Assembly (NCBI RefSeq): GCF_029892445.1
Contig: NZ_JARXVJ010000001.1
Location: forward strand, 1,736,001 to 1,800,000
Origin: Chryseobacterium sp. H1D6B
Lineage (GTDB): Bacteria > Bacteroidota > Bacteroidia > Flavobacteriales > Weeksellaceae
Length of the DNA stretch: 64,000 nucleotides
Reading direction: 5' to 3'
Part shown: in pieces, positions 33,263 to 42,566 of the stretch
Numbering within the stretch: position 1 is the first letter of the stretch
Layout: each line of letters begins with the position of its first letter
Translations under genes and position numbers: made by a program
The notes under the pieces: model-generated
What the model saw: only the letters and a program-made list of their open reading frames with translations
What the model was told of the DNA's origin: nothing
The model's database searches: none

Positions 33263-34186
33263 ATGAAAAAATTTTTATTTAAAATAGCATTTTATGTTCT
33301 GGGAGCTGCTTTATTATTTGCATTTCTCGGATCATATGCTGATGGAAATACGGATGATAACTATATGCATTTTGCTGTAGAAAAGCCCGAAAATATTATT
33401 TTGGGAGATTCGAGAGGTTCTCAGGCAGTACAGCCGAGGTTTTTAGAAAACAAACTGCATAGAAAGTTTGATAATTTCGCCTTAAATGTAGTACAGTCGC
33501 CTTACGGCCCTATTTATCTTAAAGCTTTAAAAAGAAAAATAAAACCAGATACCAAAGATGGAATATTTATCTTAACAGTTGATCCCTGGAATCTGTCATT
33601 AAATAAGTATGTGAAAAAGCCAAAGGATTTTCCCGAGGAGCATTCGCCCTTAAAAAACATGTACTTTTATAACCTATCTCCCAATTACGAATATTTATTG
33701 AAAAACTATGGGAGAAGCTGGTTTAAGATCTATTCAGAGAGGGAAGCCGCAGGAAGATCTAATACTTATCTGCACAAAGACGGATGGATGGAAGTAACAG
33801 TGACGATGCAGAAAGATTCGCTCGCAAAAAGGGATATTGAAAAATTAAACTTTTATAAAAACCTTGCTAAAACGCAGAATCTTTCACAGACGCGCTTAAA
33901 TTCTTTAGAAGATATCATTAAGTTTCTTAAAGATAAAGGAAAGGTATATCTGGTAAGAATTCCTGCTTCGAAAGATATTACGGCTCTGGAAAAATCCTAT
34001 GCTCCAGATTTTGATGAAAAAATGAAACAACTCTCAAAAAAACATCAGATTCCATTCTTTGATTTTTCACCTAAGTTCAATGAATATATTTACACAGACG
34101 GAAATCACATGTATAAAGAATCTGGGAAGGTTTTCACTGCCCAGATTGCAGATTCAATTCTTATGAACAGAAAAGTTTTAAAATAA
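33263..34186 (+). CDS. SGNH-hydrolase-like partner of the MBOAT acyltransferase
   Basis: ATG 33263 is one nucleotide after the MBOAT stop codon, giving 307 residues. An N-terminal membrane anchor (about 5-24) leads to a periplasmic domain. ILGDSRGSQ places the nucleophile-type S50 in a GDS motif, and YTDGNHMYKESG near the end holds D279 and H282, as in SGNH/AlgJ/DltD-type proteins. It probably completes acetyl transfer to the glycan. Its last 9 bp overlap the convergent GT2 gene at 34178. Confidence 0.82.
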   Translation: MKKFLFKIAFYVLGAALLFAFLGSYADGNTDDNYMHFAVEKPENIILGDSRGSQAVQPRFLENKLHRKFDNFALNVVQSPYGPIYLKALKRKIKPDTKDGIFILTVDPWNLSLNKYVKKPKDFPEEHSPLKNMYFYNLSPNYEYLLKNYGRSWFKIYSEREAAGRSNTYLHKDGWMEVTVTMQKDSLAKRDIEKLNFYKNLAKTQNLSQTRLNSLEDIIKFLKDKGKVYLVRIPASKDITALEKSYAPDFDEKMKQLSKKHQIPFFDFSPKFNEYIYTDGNHMYKESGKVFTAQIADSILMNRKVLK

Positions 34187-35119
34187 ATACTCCCTGAAAT
34201 TGATATTATATAATCCTGAACGGATACTCGGATAATCTGTAATCAGATATTTTAAAATCATTCCCCATTTTTTTATGACAGGTGCATTAGCAATTTCAAA
34301 ACTGCGGTGCATTCTCCTGATGTGAGTTTTAATGTCTTCAGAAATGGTATTTTCAGACTCAGACCAGCGGTTGACTTCTCTCCACAGTAATACTTTCGTT
34401 GTTGAAGGTTTTATTTTTTTTGTATCGACTGCTGTGATTCTGTTGTCTTCGTGCACGCCCCTCACTGCCACGGCTGTATCCAGAATTCCAGGATAGAGAT
34501 CAAGGTAATAAGAAAGGCGGAACAAAAATTCAGTATCCTGATGGAGCCTTAAATGGGTTTTAAAAAAAGGATCTAATTTTTTGAATAAAGCATCTTTCCG
34601 GATTGTAAGAGCATCAATGCTGAAAAGACCAAAACTTCCCTTCATATTCATCTGTCCCGGAAATACTTCTTTAGGACTATGTTTTTTATAAACGGTTGTC
34701 AGGCGGTCTCCAAAAACTTTGTAATACTGTTCTTTAGCTTTTGCAGAATAATAATGAACTCCGAGTGCTCCGTACACGCCTTCCACTTCTGGGTTTTTGA
34801 AAAGTTCTTTTTCAGCATCGAAACGATTCGGCAGATAATAATCATCAGCATCTAAAAATGCAATAAAATCTCCTGTTGCTTTTACCAATCCTAAATTTCT
34901 CGATGCTCCGGCTCCGTGATTTGCTTTGTCGGGATGCTGGTATAATTTTACCCGGTCATATTTTTCAGCTAATTCCCGGCAGACCTGCAGTGCATTATCA
35001 GGAGATTTATCTTCTACCAATATAATTTCATGCACTTCTTCCAACTGAAGTGCTGATTCTACTGCCTGCGAAACAAATTTTTCGGCATTATAAACGGGAA
35101 CAATTACGGAGATTTTCAT
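34178..35119 (-). CDS. Glycosyltransferase family 2 (paralogue of 35163-36113)
   Basis: This 313-aa GT-A enzyme begins MKISVIVPVYNAEKFVSQAV and has VEDKSPDNA (about 35-43), an NHGAGASRNLG loop and DADDYYLPNRF (90-100). The downstream RGVHEDNRIT segment is shared with its two neighbours. It is highly similar to the product of 35163-36113 over the whole length and less so to 36110-37048, so the three arose by tandem duplication. It is the last minus-strand gene of the long group and overlaps the end of the plus-strand SGNH gene by 9 bp. Confidence 0.92.
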   Translation of the reverse strand: MKISVIVPVYNAEKFVSQAVESALQLEEVHEIILVEDKSPDNALQVCRELAEKYDRVKLYQHPDKANHGAGASRNLGLVKATGDFIAFLDADDYYLPNRFDAEKELFKNPEVEGVYGALGVHYYSAKAKEQYYKVFGDRLTTVYKKHSPKEVFPGQMNMKGSFGLFSIDALTIRKDALFKKLDPFFKTHLRLHQDTEFLFRLSYYLDLYPGILDTAVAVRGVHEDNRITAVDTKKIKPSTTKVLLWREVNRWSESENTISEDIKTHIRRMHRSFEIANAPVIKKWGMILKYLITDYPSIRSGLYNINFREYLF

Positions 35120-35162
35120 TGTGTTGTAATTAAAAATAATAATGTGTTTTTAATAGATCGGA

Positions 35163-36113
35163 TCAGGAGATTAAAGAATATCTAAAATTGATATTGTATA
35201 AACCAGATCTTATACTTTTATAATCGATGATCAGATATTTTATAATCATTGACCATTTTTTTAATTTTGGGGCATTTGCAATTTCAAAACTGCGGTGCAT
35301 TCTTTTGATATGAGTCTTAATATTTTCAGGAATGGTTTCCTCATTTTGAGCCCAGCTGTTGACCTCGCTCCAAAGTATTCCTCTTGAAGCTGTCGGTTTT
35401 GTTTTACTGGACACTACTTTCGTAATTCTGTTATTTTCATGTATTCCTCTCATGGCTACGGCCTTGTCAATAATTCCAGGATAGAGATCAAGATAATAGG
35501 ACAGCCGTAATAAAAACTCTGTGTCTTCATGGAGATGTAAAGATGGTTTAAATAAAGTTTCCAGCTTTTTTAATAAAGAATCTTTTCGAATCGTTAAAGC
35601 ATCAACACTGAAAAGACCAAAGCTTCCCTTCATATTCATCTGCCCCGGAAAAACATCTTTAGGAGCATGTTTTTTGTAAACTGTAGTTAAAGAATTTTTA
35701 TATATGTTATAATACTGCTCTTTTGCTTTTTCGGTATAATAATGAACACCAAGCGCTCCATAAACGCCTTCTACTTTGGGATTTTTGAAAAGTTCTTTTT
35801 CAGCATCGAAACGATTGGGCAGATAATAATCATCAGCATCTAAAAATGCAATAAAATCTCCCGTTGTCATTTTTATACCTAAATTTCTCGTTGCTCCGGC
35901 TCCGTGATTTCCTTTGTCAGGATGCTGGTATAATTTTACCCGGTCATGTTTTGCAGCTAATTCCCGGCAGACCTGCAGTGCATTATCAGGAGACTTATCT
36001 TCTACTAAAATGACTTCATACACCTCTTCAAACTGGAGCGCTGATTCTACGGCTTGGGAAACAAATTTTTCTGCATTATAAACGGGAACAACTACGGAGA
36101 TTTTCATTTTCAT
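35163..36113 (-). CDS. Glycosyltransferase family 2 (middle member of a tandem triplet)
   Basis: The 316-aa product has the same architecture as its neighbour at 34178: VVPVYNAEKFVSQAV, VEDKSPDNA, NHGAGATRNLG, DADDYYLPNRF (92-102), QMNMKGSFGLFSVDALTIRKD and RGIHENNRIT. Two ATG codons (36113 and 36107) are possible; the first overlaps the upstream gene by 4 nt, which suits translational coupling. A soluble inverting GT2 using a nucleotide sugar is inferred. Specificity may differ from the near-copy. Confidence 0.92.
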   Translation of the reverse strand: MKMKISVVVPVYNAEKFVSQAVESALQFEEVYEVILVEDKSPDNALQVCRELAAKHDRVKLYQHPDKGNHGAGATRNLGIKMTTGDFIAFLDADDYYLPNRFDAEKELFKNPKVEGVYGALGVHYYTEKAKEQYYNIYKNSLTTVYKKHAPKDVFPGQMNMKGSFGLFSVDALTIRKDSLLKKLETLFKPSLHLHEDTEFLLRLSYYLDLYPGIIDKAVAMRGIHENNRITKVVSSKTKPTASRGILWSEVNSWAQNEETIPENIKTHIKRMHRSFEIANAPKLKKWSMIIKYLIIDYKSIRSGLYNINFRYSLIS

Positions 36114-37048
36114 CGATTTAAATAAGTAAAGCGGTGCTTTGTTTTTAATATTTCAGGATTTTTAACAGCTTCAAAAAAAATGCAGGAATATTTTTTCAGG
36201 CCCGTTTTTAAAGAAAGATCGAATGATTTATATTGTAAATAGATTTTCTTTTTGTATTCTGAAGATAATTTATTGGAGCCAGCCCAGTCGTATAAAGATT
36301 TCCAAAAAAGAAACTGCCTCTCGTTATACTGCTGTGAATATTGTATGATTTTAGTGATTCTGTTATCATCATGTATGCCTCTTATGGCTACAGCCTGATC
36401 TATTATCCCGGATTTCAAATGACAATGATAAGCCAGCTTAATATTGAAATCGGAATCCTGATGCACACGGAGGGCCTCATTGAATCGTAAATGATGTTTT
36501 TCGATAGAGGATCTCCTTACAGTAAGTGCATTGAGATGAAAAAATGTACCGAAAGTTTTAGTTGTCAATCCTAATAACCCTCTGAAAACTTCTTCTCCTT
36601 CTGCAGGATAATTTACCGTAGTAAGCGGGGAATCCTTAAATTTTGCGAGGAATTCTTTTTTTCCTTTTTCAGTTAGATATTCAATGCCGATTGCATTAAA
36701 AACTCCTTCTATTTTTGGGTCTCTAAAAATTTCTTTTTCGGCATCAAACCGGTTGGGAAGATAATAATCATCTGCGTCTAGGAAAGTAATGAAAGCTGCG
36801 GTTGCTTTTTCGATTCCCAGATTTCGTGTTGCTCCTGCTCCATGATTTCCCTTATCTGAATGTTGAAATAATTTTATTCTGGAGTTGTCTGCCGCTAATT
36901 TTTCACAGATTTCTAATGAGTTGTCCGTCGATTTATCCTCGATTAAAATAACTTCTTTTACTTCTTGAAACTGCAGTGCCGATACCACTGATTTTTCTAA
37001 AAATTCAGCGGCATTATATACTGGGATGATTACGGAAATATCAAGCAT
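36110..37048 (-). CDS. Glycosyltransferase family 2 (most divergent member of the triplet)
   Basis: This 312-aa GT-A enzyme has VIIPVYNAAEFLEKSV, IEDKSTDNSLEIC (about 36-48), NHGAGATRNLG and DADDYYLPNRF (91-101). It retains the RGIHDDNRITK segment of the triplet but differs in the middle region (FNAIGIEYLTEKG, GLTTKTFGTFFHLNALTVRR). It overlaps asnB by one base upstream and the next GT2 gene by four bases downstream, so it is part of a tightly coupled operon. Confidence 0.92.
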   Translation of the reverse strand: MLDISVIIPVYNAAEFLEKSVVSALQFQEVKEVILIEDKSTDNSLEICEKLAADNSRIKLFQHSDKGNHGAGATRNLGIEKATAAFITFLDADDYYLPNRFDAEKEIFRDPKIEGVFNAIGIEYLTEKGKKEFLAKFKDSPLTTVNYPAEGEEVFRGLLGLTTKTFGTFFHLNALTVRRSSIEKHHLRFNEALRVHQDSDFNIKLAYHCHLKSGIIDQAVAIRGIHDDNRITKIIQYSQQYNERQFLFWKSLYDWAGSNKLSSEYKKKIYLQYKSFDLSLKTGLKKYSCIFFEAVKNPEILKTKHRFTYLNR

Positions 37049-38844
37049 TATATTACAGATTGGTTATTGTGGGCCCAAAGAGCAAGCTGTAATAAATTCC
37101 AGTGTTTGTGGTCTTTATTTAGAAACTTTTGGGCAGCTTTGAAATCAATGTAATTGAAAACTTTTTGATTGGGATCTTTAAGTAACTCGTTTGAAAGATT
37201 TATTAGGTTATCTTCTGCAAACCAATTTTTAAGACTCAGCCCGAATCCTTGTTTACGGCGGTTTCTTATTGTTTCTGTCCAGCAAGAGCTCATGGTTTCA
37301 CGAAGTATAATTTTGTCATTCTGATTATCCAGTTTAAGTTGTTCTGGTAACTGAATACAAAATTCAGCAAAATCTAAATCTAAAAACGGAGTTCTTACTT
37401 CTAATGAATTAGCCATAGCCATTCTGTCGGACTTTACCATCATATTTCCAGGAACATAGTGTTCCAGATCCATTTTCATAATATCATTTAATGAGTCAGG
37501 GTTGGGAGTGAAGCTATACGTTTGATGATAATCGGCAGTGGAACCCAGTATATTTCTTTCTTCTTTATCAAATGCATTTCTGACAAAGTTCTGATGGAAA
37601 TCCAAAATTGAAGAATATTTCAAATTCTGCTTTGTAATAAAAGTGGTTTCTTTTATATTCTGATAGAGTCTTAATCCAAATTTAGCAACGATATTATTAT
37701 AACTGAAATGATTTCTCAATTTATTTTCAACATTGTAAAAATCGTATCCGCCAAATAATTCATCTCCCACATCTCCAGAAAGAACTACTGTGAGATTCTT
37801 TTTAGCACTCCGGCAGATCTCATAATGGGGGAGATAAGAAGTATCTGCAAAAGGTTCGTCTAAAAATGGAGAAACCTTCAGAAGGGATTCTGCAAGGTCG
37901 CCTTTCTTTTCATGAACTTCGCGGTGGTTGGTGTTATATTTTTCGGCGATTTCTTTCGCATATTTAAGTTCACTGTCTTTATGATCATACCCAAAACTTA
38001 TGGTGGTCTGCTTTGGAAGAAATTCATTGACTAATGCAACGATAGAGGAAGAATCTAGTCCGCCGCTTAAAAAACTTCCCACTTCTACATCTGCAATAAG
38101 TTGTTTTTTAACAGCATTTTTCAGGAGATAAAAAAACTCTTCTTTAGCATCAGATAGATTGATAGACCGGTCTTTTGCCGGGATACTGTAATAGCGGGAA
38201 ACTACCGCTTTGCCGTCTTTCCAAATTAACTGATGGGCAGGAGGGAGAGTAAAAATATTACTGTAAATACTTTGGTAAGTACTCACATATCCATATTGTA
38301 AATAATGGGAAAGCGCTTCATTATTTACTTTTGGCTGAATTAAGCCAGAAGCCAGAATTGCTTTGATCTCTGAAGCAAAAATAAATTCATTATTACTGCC
38401 GACAGCATAATAGAATGGCTTTTCTCCGAAACGGTCTCTTGCACAGAATAATTGTTTTTTCTGATCATCCCAAATAGCAAAGGCAAACATTCCTGGAAGA
38501 TCATGGATGAGGTTTTCCTGTTTTCTCTGATACATGGCGAGAATAACTTCTGTATCTGATCCTCCATGATAAGGATATTCTGAATGCTTCTTTTTAATGT
38601 CTAAATATCCATAGATCTCACCATTTAGAACGATACATTCATTTTTAGTATTTGAAAACATCGGCTGTTTTCCGTTCTCTGAAAGGTCTATAATAGAAAG
38701 CCTGCGGTGTCCTAAGGCTGCATTTTCATAAAATTCAAAATGAGAAGAATCTGGACCGCGATGAAGCATCGAGTCTGTCATTTTTTTTATCTCATCTTGG
38801 TAATTTCGAGCATTACTGCTTATGATTCCGGCTATTCCGCACAT
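37048..38844 (-). CDS. asnB: Asparagine synthase-like glutamine amidotransferase
   Basis: The 598-aa product has the two-domain AsnB layout. The N-terminal glutaminase has C2 as nucleophile (MCGIAGI), HRGPDS, GHRRLSI and NGEIYGY (about 74-80). The C-terminal ATP-pyrophosphatase has the PP-loop SGGLDSS at 260-266 and VVLSGDVGDELFGGYDFY. AsnB-like proteins in polysaccharide loci often amidate a uronic acid instead of making asparagine. With UDP-glucose dehydrogenase at 56822 in the same locus, that role is inferred here. Ordinary asparagine synthesis cannot be excluded. Confidence 0.9.
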   Translation of the reverse strand: MCGIAGIISSNARNYQDEIKKMTDSMLHRGPDSSHFEFYENAALGHRRLSIIDLSENGKQPMFSNTKNECIVLNGEIYGYLDIKKKHSEYPYHGGSDTEVILAMYQRKQENLIHDLPGMFAFAIWDDQKKQLFCARDRFGEKPFYYAVGSNNEFIFASEIKAILASGLIQPKVNNEALSHYLQYGYVSTYQSIYSNIFTLPPAHQLIWKDGKAVVSRYYSIPAKDRSINLSDAKEEFFYLLKNAVKKQLIADVEVGSFLSGGLDSSSIVALVNEFLPKQTTISFGYDHKDSELKYAKEIAEKYNTNHREVHEKKGDLAESLLKVSPFLDEPFADTSYLPHYEICRSAKKNLTVVLSGDVGDELFGGYDFYNVENKLRNHFSYNNIVAKFGLRLYQNIKETTFITKQNLKYSSILDFHQNFVRNAFDKEERNILGSTADYHQTYSFTPNPDSLNDIMKMDLEHYVPGNMMVKSDRMAMANSLEVRTPFLDLDFAEFCIQLPEQLKLDNQNDKIILRETMSSCWTETIRNRRKQGFGLSLKNWFAEDNLINLSNELLKDPNQKVFNYIDFKAAQKFLNKDHKHWNLLQLALWAHNNQSVI

Positions 38845-38863
38845 ACTAATCTTTGTTTTATAA

Positions 38864-39619
38864 TTACGAAATCTTTTTTTCGCAGAAGAAAAGATCCTCT
38901 TCTTGGTTTACACCAAACTTTTTATATTTATCAGAAATATTTACCCGGTTTACTGTATAACCGGAGTTTTCTAAACGTGTTACATAATCCTGTCCATAAA
39001 TTCTTACATGATCAAACTGGCCGAAAAGTTCTTCTCTTTTTTTAGGGTCTAAAATAGTGAAATCTTCGTGGGTATGAAGGCTGTTTTTAGAAATAGGAAC
39101 CTGTAAAATAGCTTTCCCGCCAGGTTTTAAAACTCTGAGAATCTCTTTCATGGCTTTTGAATCGTCTGGAATATGTTCCAAAACATGGTTGCAGATAACG
39201 AGATCAAAATGATCATTTTCGTAGGGGATTTCTAAAACACTGATGTTTTTTACGTGTTCCGGATAATGATATCCTTCTGTAAACAAATCTCCGCAGATAT
39301 ATTCTTTGAAATTTTTGCCCAGCAGTACTTTTGATAATTTGAGCTCAGGTGCAATGTGCAGTATACTGGTCTCTTTTGGAAGCTGTAATTCTTCAACAAT
39401 AAAAGCATATAAAAGTCTTTCTCTGTCTCTTGATTGGCATTTGTAACATCCGGCAGCTCTTCTTCCGCCTCCAATTACATGTTTTTCTCTCAATACTGCA
39501 AGGTCATGGCCTACAACTTCCAGATCTTTGGAGCTGTAGCCGCAGAAAGGACATTGATAGTTTGAACCGGAGTGGGAAAACAGTTTGATTTTGTTTTTAA
39601 TTCTTTCTAAGGTTTTCAT
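38864..39619 (-). CDS. Class I SAM-dependent methyltransferase with N-terminal zinc-ribbon-like motif
   Basis: The product has 251 residues. The N-terminus holds two CxxC pairs, C23/C26 (YQCPFCGY) and C58/C61 (GCYKCQSRDRERL), suggesting a zinc-binding knuckle. The SAM-binding region is atypical, with LHIAPELKLSKVL in place of the usual glycine-rich motif. Later motifs are standard for the Methyltransf_11 group: DLVICNHVLEHIPDD (about 140-154) and LKPGGKAILQVPI. In this locus it may methylate a sugar or cap a chain. Confidence 0.85.
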   Translation of the reverse strand: MKTLERIKNKIKLFSHSGSNYQCPFCGYSSKDLEVVGHDLAVLREKHVIGGGRRAAGCYKCQSRDRERLLYAFIVEELQLPKETSILHIAPELKLSKVLLGKNFKEYICGDLFTEGYHYPEHVKNISVLEIPYENDHFDLVICNHVLEHIPDDSKAMKEILRVLKPGGKAILQVPISKNSLHTHEDFTILDPKKREELFGQFDHVRIYGQDYVTRLENSGYTVNRVNISDKYKKFGVNQEEDLFFCEKKIS

Positions 39620-39679
39620 GCCATGTTTTTTATTGGTTTAATTTTTTAAAAGAGAATGATTTATAATAATGCTGACATT

Positions 39680-40597
39680 TTAGAGGTTCAGAAAAGTAAG
39701 ACCGGTTTGTTTTACTTTATGATGTATATCAATTAATATTTTTTCTTCGGAAGTAATTTTTTTATATTTCTGCGACAGCTTTTTATAGTTGTCAATTCTT
39801 CCCATCATCATATTCTTTATTATACTTTGTTTAAGGGCTTTTTTTTCTAAATGTAATGAATCAGACAGATTAGGATTCATTATTTTAGTTTCTAAACTTA
39901 AGTCCGGATATTTATTAAGATCAATTTTCGTTAAAAACTGTTTTCCGTCATGAACGGCTTTGCTGCCGGGAACAAGCAGTGTTTTTTTATTATGAAACAG
40001 AATACGGTTGGTGTATTCATCATCTTCCCCGTAATGAAAAAAATAAGGATTAAAGCCTCCTATAGTTTCTATTGTATGCTTTGGGAGCATCCAGTGGGCA
40101 GCATTTATAAATTTTACTTCATAAAAGGGTTTTAAAGTTTGAAAATAAAGATCAGAGATCATCCTTGTCTCAAAATTGACACCAATATATTTATCCAGAA
40201 AGATATCAAGATATTTTTCTGTTCCGTCTACATGCATCGGACTTATAATTCCTATCTCTTCTTTGTTTTCATACTTATTATACACTTCGAGTAATTTTCC
40301 GAGGCTGTCCTGATAAAGCCAGGCATCCTGGTTCATCAGATAGAAAAAGTCAGCACCTTCTTTATATGCTTTTTCAATTCCGATATTATTGGCTTTTCCG
40401 AATCCCAGATTTATTTCCGATTGAGAAAAATCCACTTCCGGAAAATCGGTTTTGATATAGTCCTGAGTCCCGTCTGTAGATCCATTATCAATTACAATAC
40501 ATTGTACAGGAACAGAAGACTGTCTTAAGCTTTTAAAACATCTTTCTGCCCATTTCATAGCATTATAAGTAACAATAATAATGTGGACCTTTGGCAT
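39680..40597 (-). CDS. Glycosyltransferase family 2 (rhamnosyltransferase-like)
   Basis: This 305-aa GT-A enzyme has HIIIVTYNAMKWAERCF, DNGSTDGT at 37-44, NLGFGKANNIGI (about 63-74) and YLMNQDAWL (87-95). These are typical of the GT2 group that includes rhamnosyl- and related transferases. The EVNFINAAHWMLP-type segment precedes the acceptor region. It is a close paralogue of the product of 41625-42551, with which it flanks an unrelated GT2 gene. Confidence 0.91.
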   Translation of the reverse strand: MPKVHIIIVTYNAMKWAERCFKSLRQSSVPVQCIVIDNGSTDGTQDYIKTDFPEVDFSQSEINLGFGKANNIGIEKAYKEGADFFYLMNQDAWLYQDSLGKLLEVYNKYENKEEIGIISPMHVDGTEKYLDIFLDKYIGVNFETRMISDLYFQTLKPFYEVKFINAAHWMLPKHTIETIGGFNPYFFHYGEDDEYTNRILFHNKKTLLVPGSKAVHDGKQFLTKIDLNKYPDLSLETKIMNPNLSDSLHLEKKALKQSIIKNMMMGRIDNYKKLSQKYKKITSEEKILIDIHHKVKQTGLTFLNL

Positions 40598-40616
40598 ATT
40601 TTTTCTTTTAAATGTA

Positions 40617-41552
40617 TTATAAAGTTAGCTGTCTTGTCAGACTGTATTTCAAAATTTTAACTAGCTGCATGGCTAATGTTTTATGATCTCTTGAAATTGA
40701 AAAGCGGTCAAATACTGCAGCATAAAGCTTTTGATTAATCAAAGGGTTTTTAAATTCTTTTTTATAGTAATATTTAGAGATAAGTTCATCCTGGTCTTTT
40801 AAAATCTGCTTATCTGCCCTGTTATCATTATTCTGACGCTTAATATTTTTAAAAATATCTATTGAAGTAAGCAGTTTTTTTTCTATTTCAAGAGAGCTGA
40901 AAACACCTCCGTCATGCAGACGGTATACGCCTACAACTTTGTTAAAAGATCTTCCTTTCCCAAATTCCAGTACATGATAAAAATAATATAGATCTCTGTA
41001 ATTGGGATAGATATCGATCCACTTAAGGTCTAGAAAAGCTTTTCTGATAAGATAAGTGAATGTCTGGGTCGGACGTTTGATAAAAAAACTGTCCTGTGTA
41101 AAATCAACATACTCTTCATTGTTGAATATGTGATTTTTCCCGTCGTCCGTCAGCTCATTATCGTTTTGATGAAGCAGTAAATTTCTTGCAGTCACCATTA
41201 CATAGTCTGGATTTGTTTCCAGAAAATCATACTGGAACTGTAATTTTTCATGATCCGTCCAATAATCATCACCCTCGCAATAGGCCAGATATTTTCCTTG
41301 TGCCCGAGTAAATGCAAAACGTTGATTTTCTACAAAACCAATGTTTTTCTGGTGATTGAAATATTTAATAATATCGGGGAATTTATCCGCGTATTCTGAA
41401 ATAACTTCATGTGAATTGTCCGGCGAATGATCATTACAAATGATCAGTTCAAACGGAAAGTCTGTTTTTTGTGCGAGTACTCCTTCTATCGCCTGCTTCA
41501 AATATGGAGCATGATTATAGGTGAGCATTATAATGGAAACTTTTGGATTCAT
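40617..41552 (-). CDS. Glycosyltransferase family 2
   Basis: ATG 41550-41552 gives 311 residues beginning MNPKVSIIMLTYNHAPYL, the canonical GT2 start; an upstream TTG adds only 17 unlikely residues. NDHSPDNS is at 40-47 and EGDDYW at 93-98, the donor-site acidic motif of this subgroup (WcaA-like). It differs from the flanking paralogue pair (39680 and 41625), so it has a different acceptor or donor. Confidence 0.9.
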   Translation of the reverse strand: MNPKVSIIMLTYNHAPYLKQAIEGVLAQKTDFPFELIICNDHSPDNSHEVISEYADKFPDIIKYFNHQKNIGFVENQRFAFTRAQGKYLAYCEGDDYWTDHEKLQFQYDFLETNPDYVMVTARNLLLHQNDNELTDDGKNHIFNNEEYVDFTQDSFFIKRPTQTFTYLIRKAFLDLKWIDIYPNYRDLYYFYHVLEFGKGRSFNKVVGVYRLHDGGVFSSLEIEKKLLTSIDIFKNIKRQNNDNRADKQILKDQDELISKYYYKKEFKNPLINQKLYAAVFDRFSISRDHKTLAMQLVKILKYSLTRQLTL

Positions 41553-41624
41553 CAATAGGGGGAATCTATTTAAATGTGTTTTTAATGTATTGTGTATCCT
41601 CAAAAACCTTACTAAATTACGTTA

Positions 41625-42551
41625 TTATTTACTAAGATTAAGAAAGGCTGCATTCTTATTTTTTAAAATCTCTCTTGAGTTGGTGATCTCCTCATATCTT
41701 TTACTTTGATATTGATATTCTTTAAATGTATCCGAAGCATTTGAAAACTGCAGCTTTAGGATTTGTTTTGCAATGTCAGGAAGAAAATCTTTATTTAGTA
41801 TTTCCTTATTAAAATCAAATTTTGGATTTAAATACCGCTGTTCTCTCTGTACCCTTCTGGCATTAATATGACTGGTTTTATTGAAATCCTGCTTCCCGTC
41901 ATGAACAACAAGGCTTTTCGGGCAGATCAAAATCTTTTTATTGAAATACATGATCCGCTGTACATATTCGTAATCTTCAGAATAATGAAAGAAATATGGA
42001 TTAAAGCCGCCCACTTCTTCAATTGTCTTCCTTGGCAGGAACCAATGGGCTGCGTTGACAAAATCTATTTCATAATACTCTTTCAATTTCTTATAGAATG
42101 TGTCAGAAAATAATCTGTTGATATGGGTATTTCTGGCCAGATAGCGTTCAAAGAAAACATCTAAACGCTCTTCTGTTCCGTCTACATGCATCGGACTTAA
42201 AATACCAATCTCTTCTTTATTTTGATAATGAGTATAGACTTCCAGTAATTTTTCCAGGCTGTCCTGATAAAGCCAGGCGTCCTGGTTCATCAGATAAAAA
42301 AAGTCAGCGCCTTCCTGATAAGCTTTTTCAATACCGATATTGTTGGCTTTTCCAAAACCTAAATTTTTTTCAGCCTGAATAAAATCCACTTCAGGGAAAT
42401 TTGTTTTTATATATTCCTGAGTACCGTCTGCAGAGCCATTATCAATGACGATACAGTTTACAGAGACCGAAGAATGTCTGAGACTTGTAAAGCATTTTTC
42501 CGCCCATTTCATGGCGTTGTAAGTGACAATAATAATATAAGTTGTAGGCAT
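41625..42551 (-). CDS. Glycosyltransferase family 2 (paralogue of 39680-40597)
   Basis: The 308-aa product matches that of 39680-40597 nearly residue for residue over the first 130 positions (YIIIVTYNAMKWAEKCF, DNGSADGT, NLGFGKANNIGIEKAY, YLMNQDAWLYQDSLEKLLEVY) and diverges toward the C-terminus. Such a pattern suggests a shared donor and a changed acceptor, which is an inference. It lies 15 nt downstream of the SDR-like gene. Confidence 0.91.
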   Translation of the reverse strand: MPTTYIIIVTYNAMKWAEKCFTSLRHSSVSVNCIVIDNGSADGTQEYIKTNFPEVDFIQAEKNLGFGKANNIGIEKAYQEGADFFYLMNQDAWLYQDSLEKLLEVYTHYQNKEEIGILSPMHVDGTEERLDVFFERYLARNTHINRLFSDTFYKKLKEYYEIDFVNAAHWFLPRKTIEEVGGFNPYFFHYSEDYEYVQRIMYFNKKILICPKSLVVHDGKQDFNKTSHINARRVQREQRYLNPKFDFNKEILNKDFLPDIAKQILKLQFSNASDTFKEYQYQSKRYEEITNSREILKNKNAAFLNLSK

Positions 42552-42566
42552 TTGTGTTTTTAGTTT

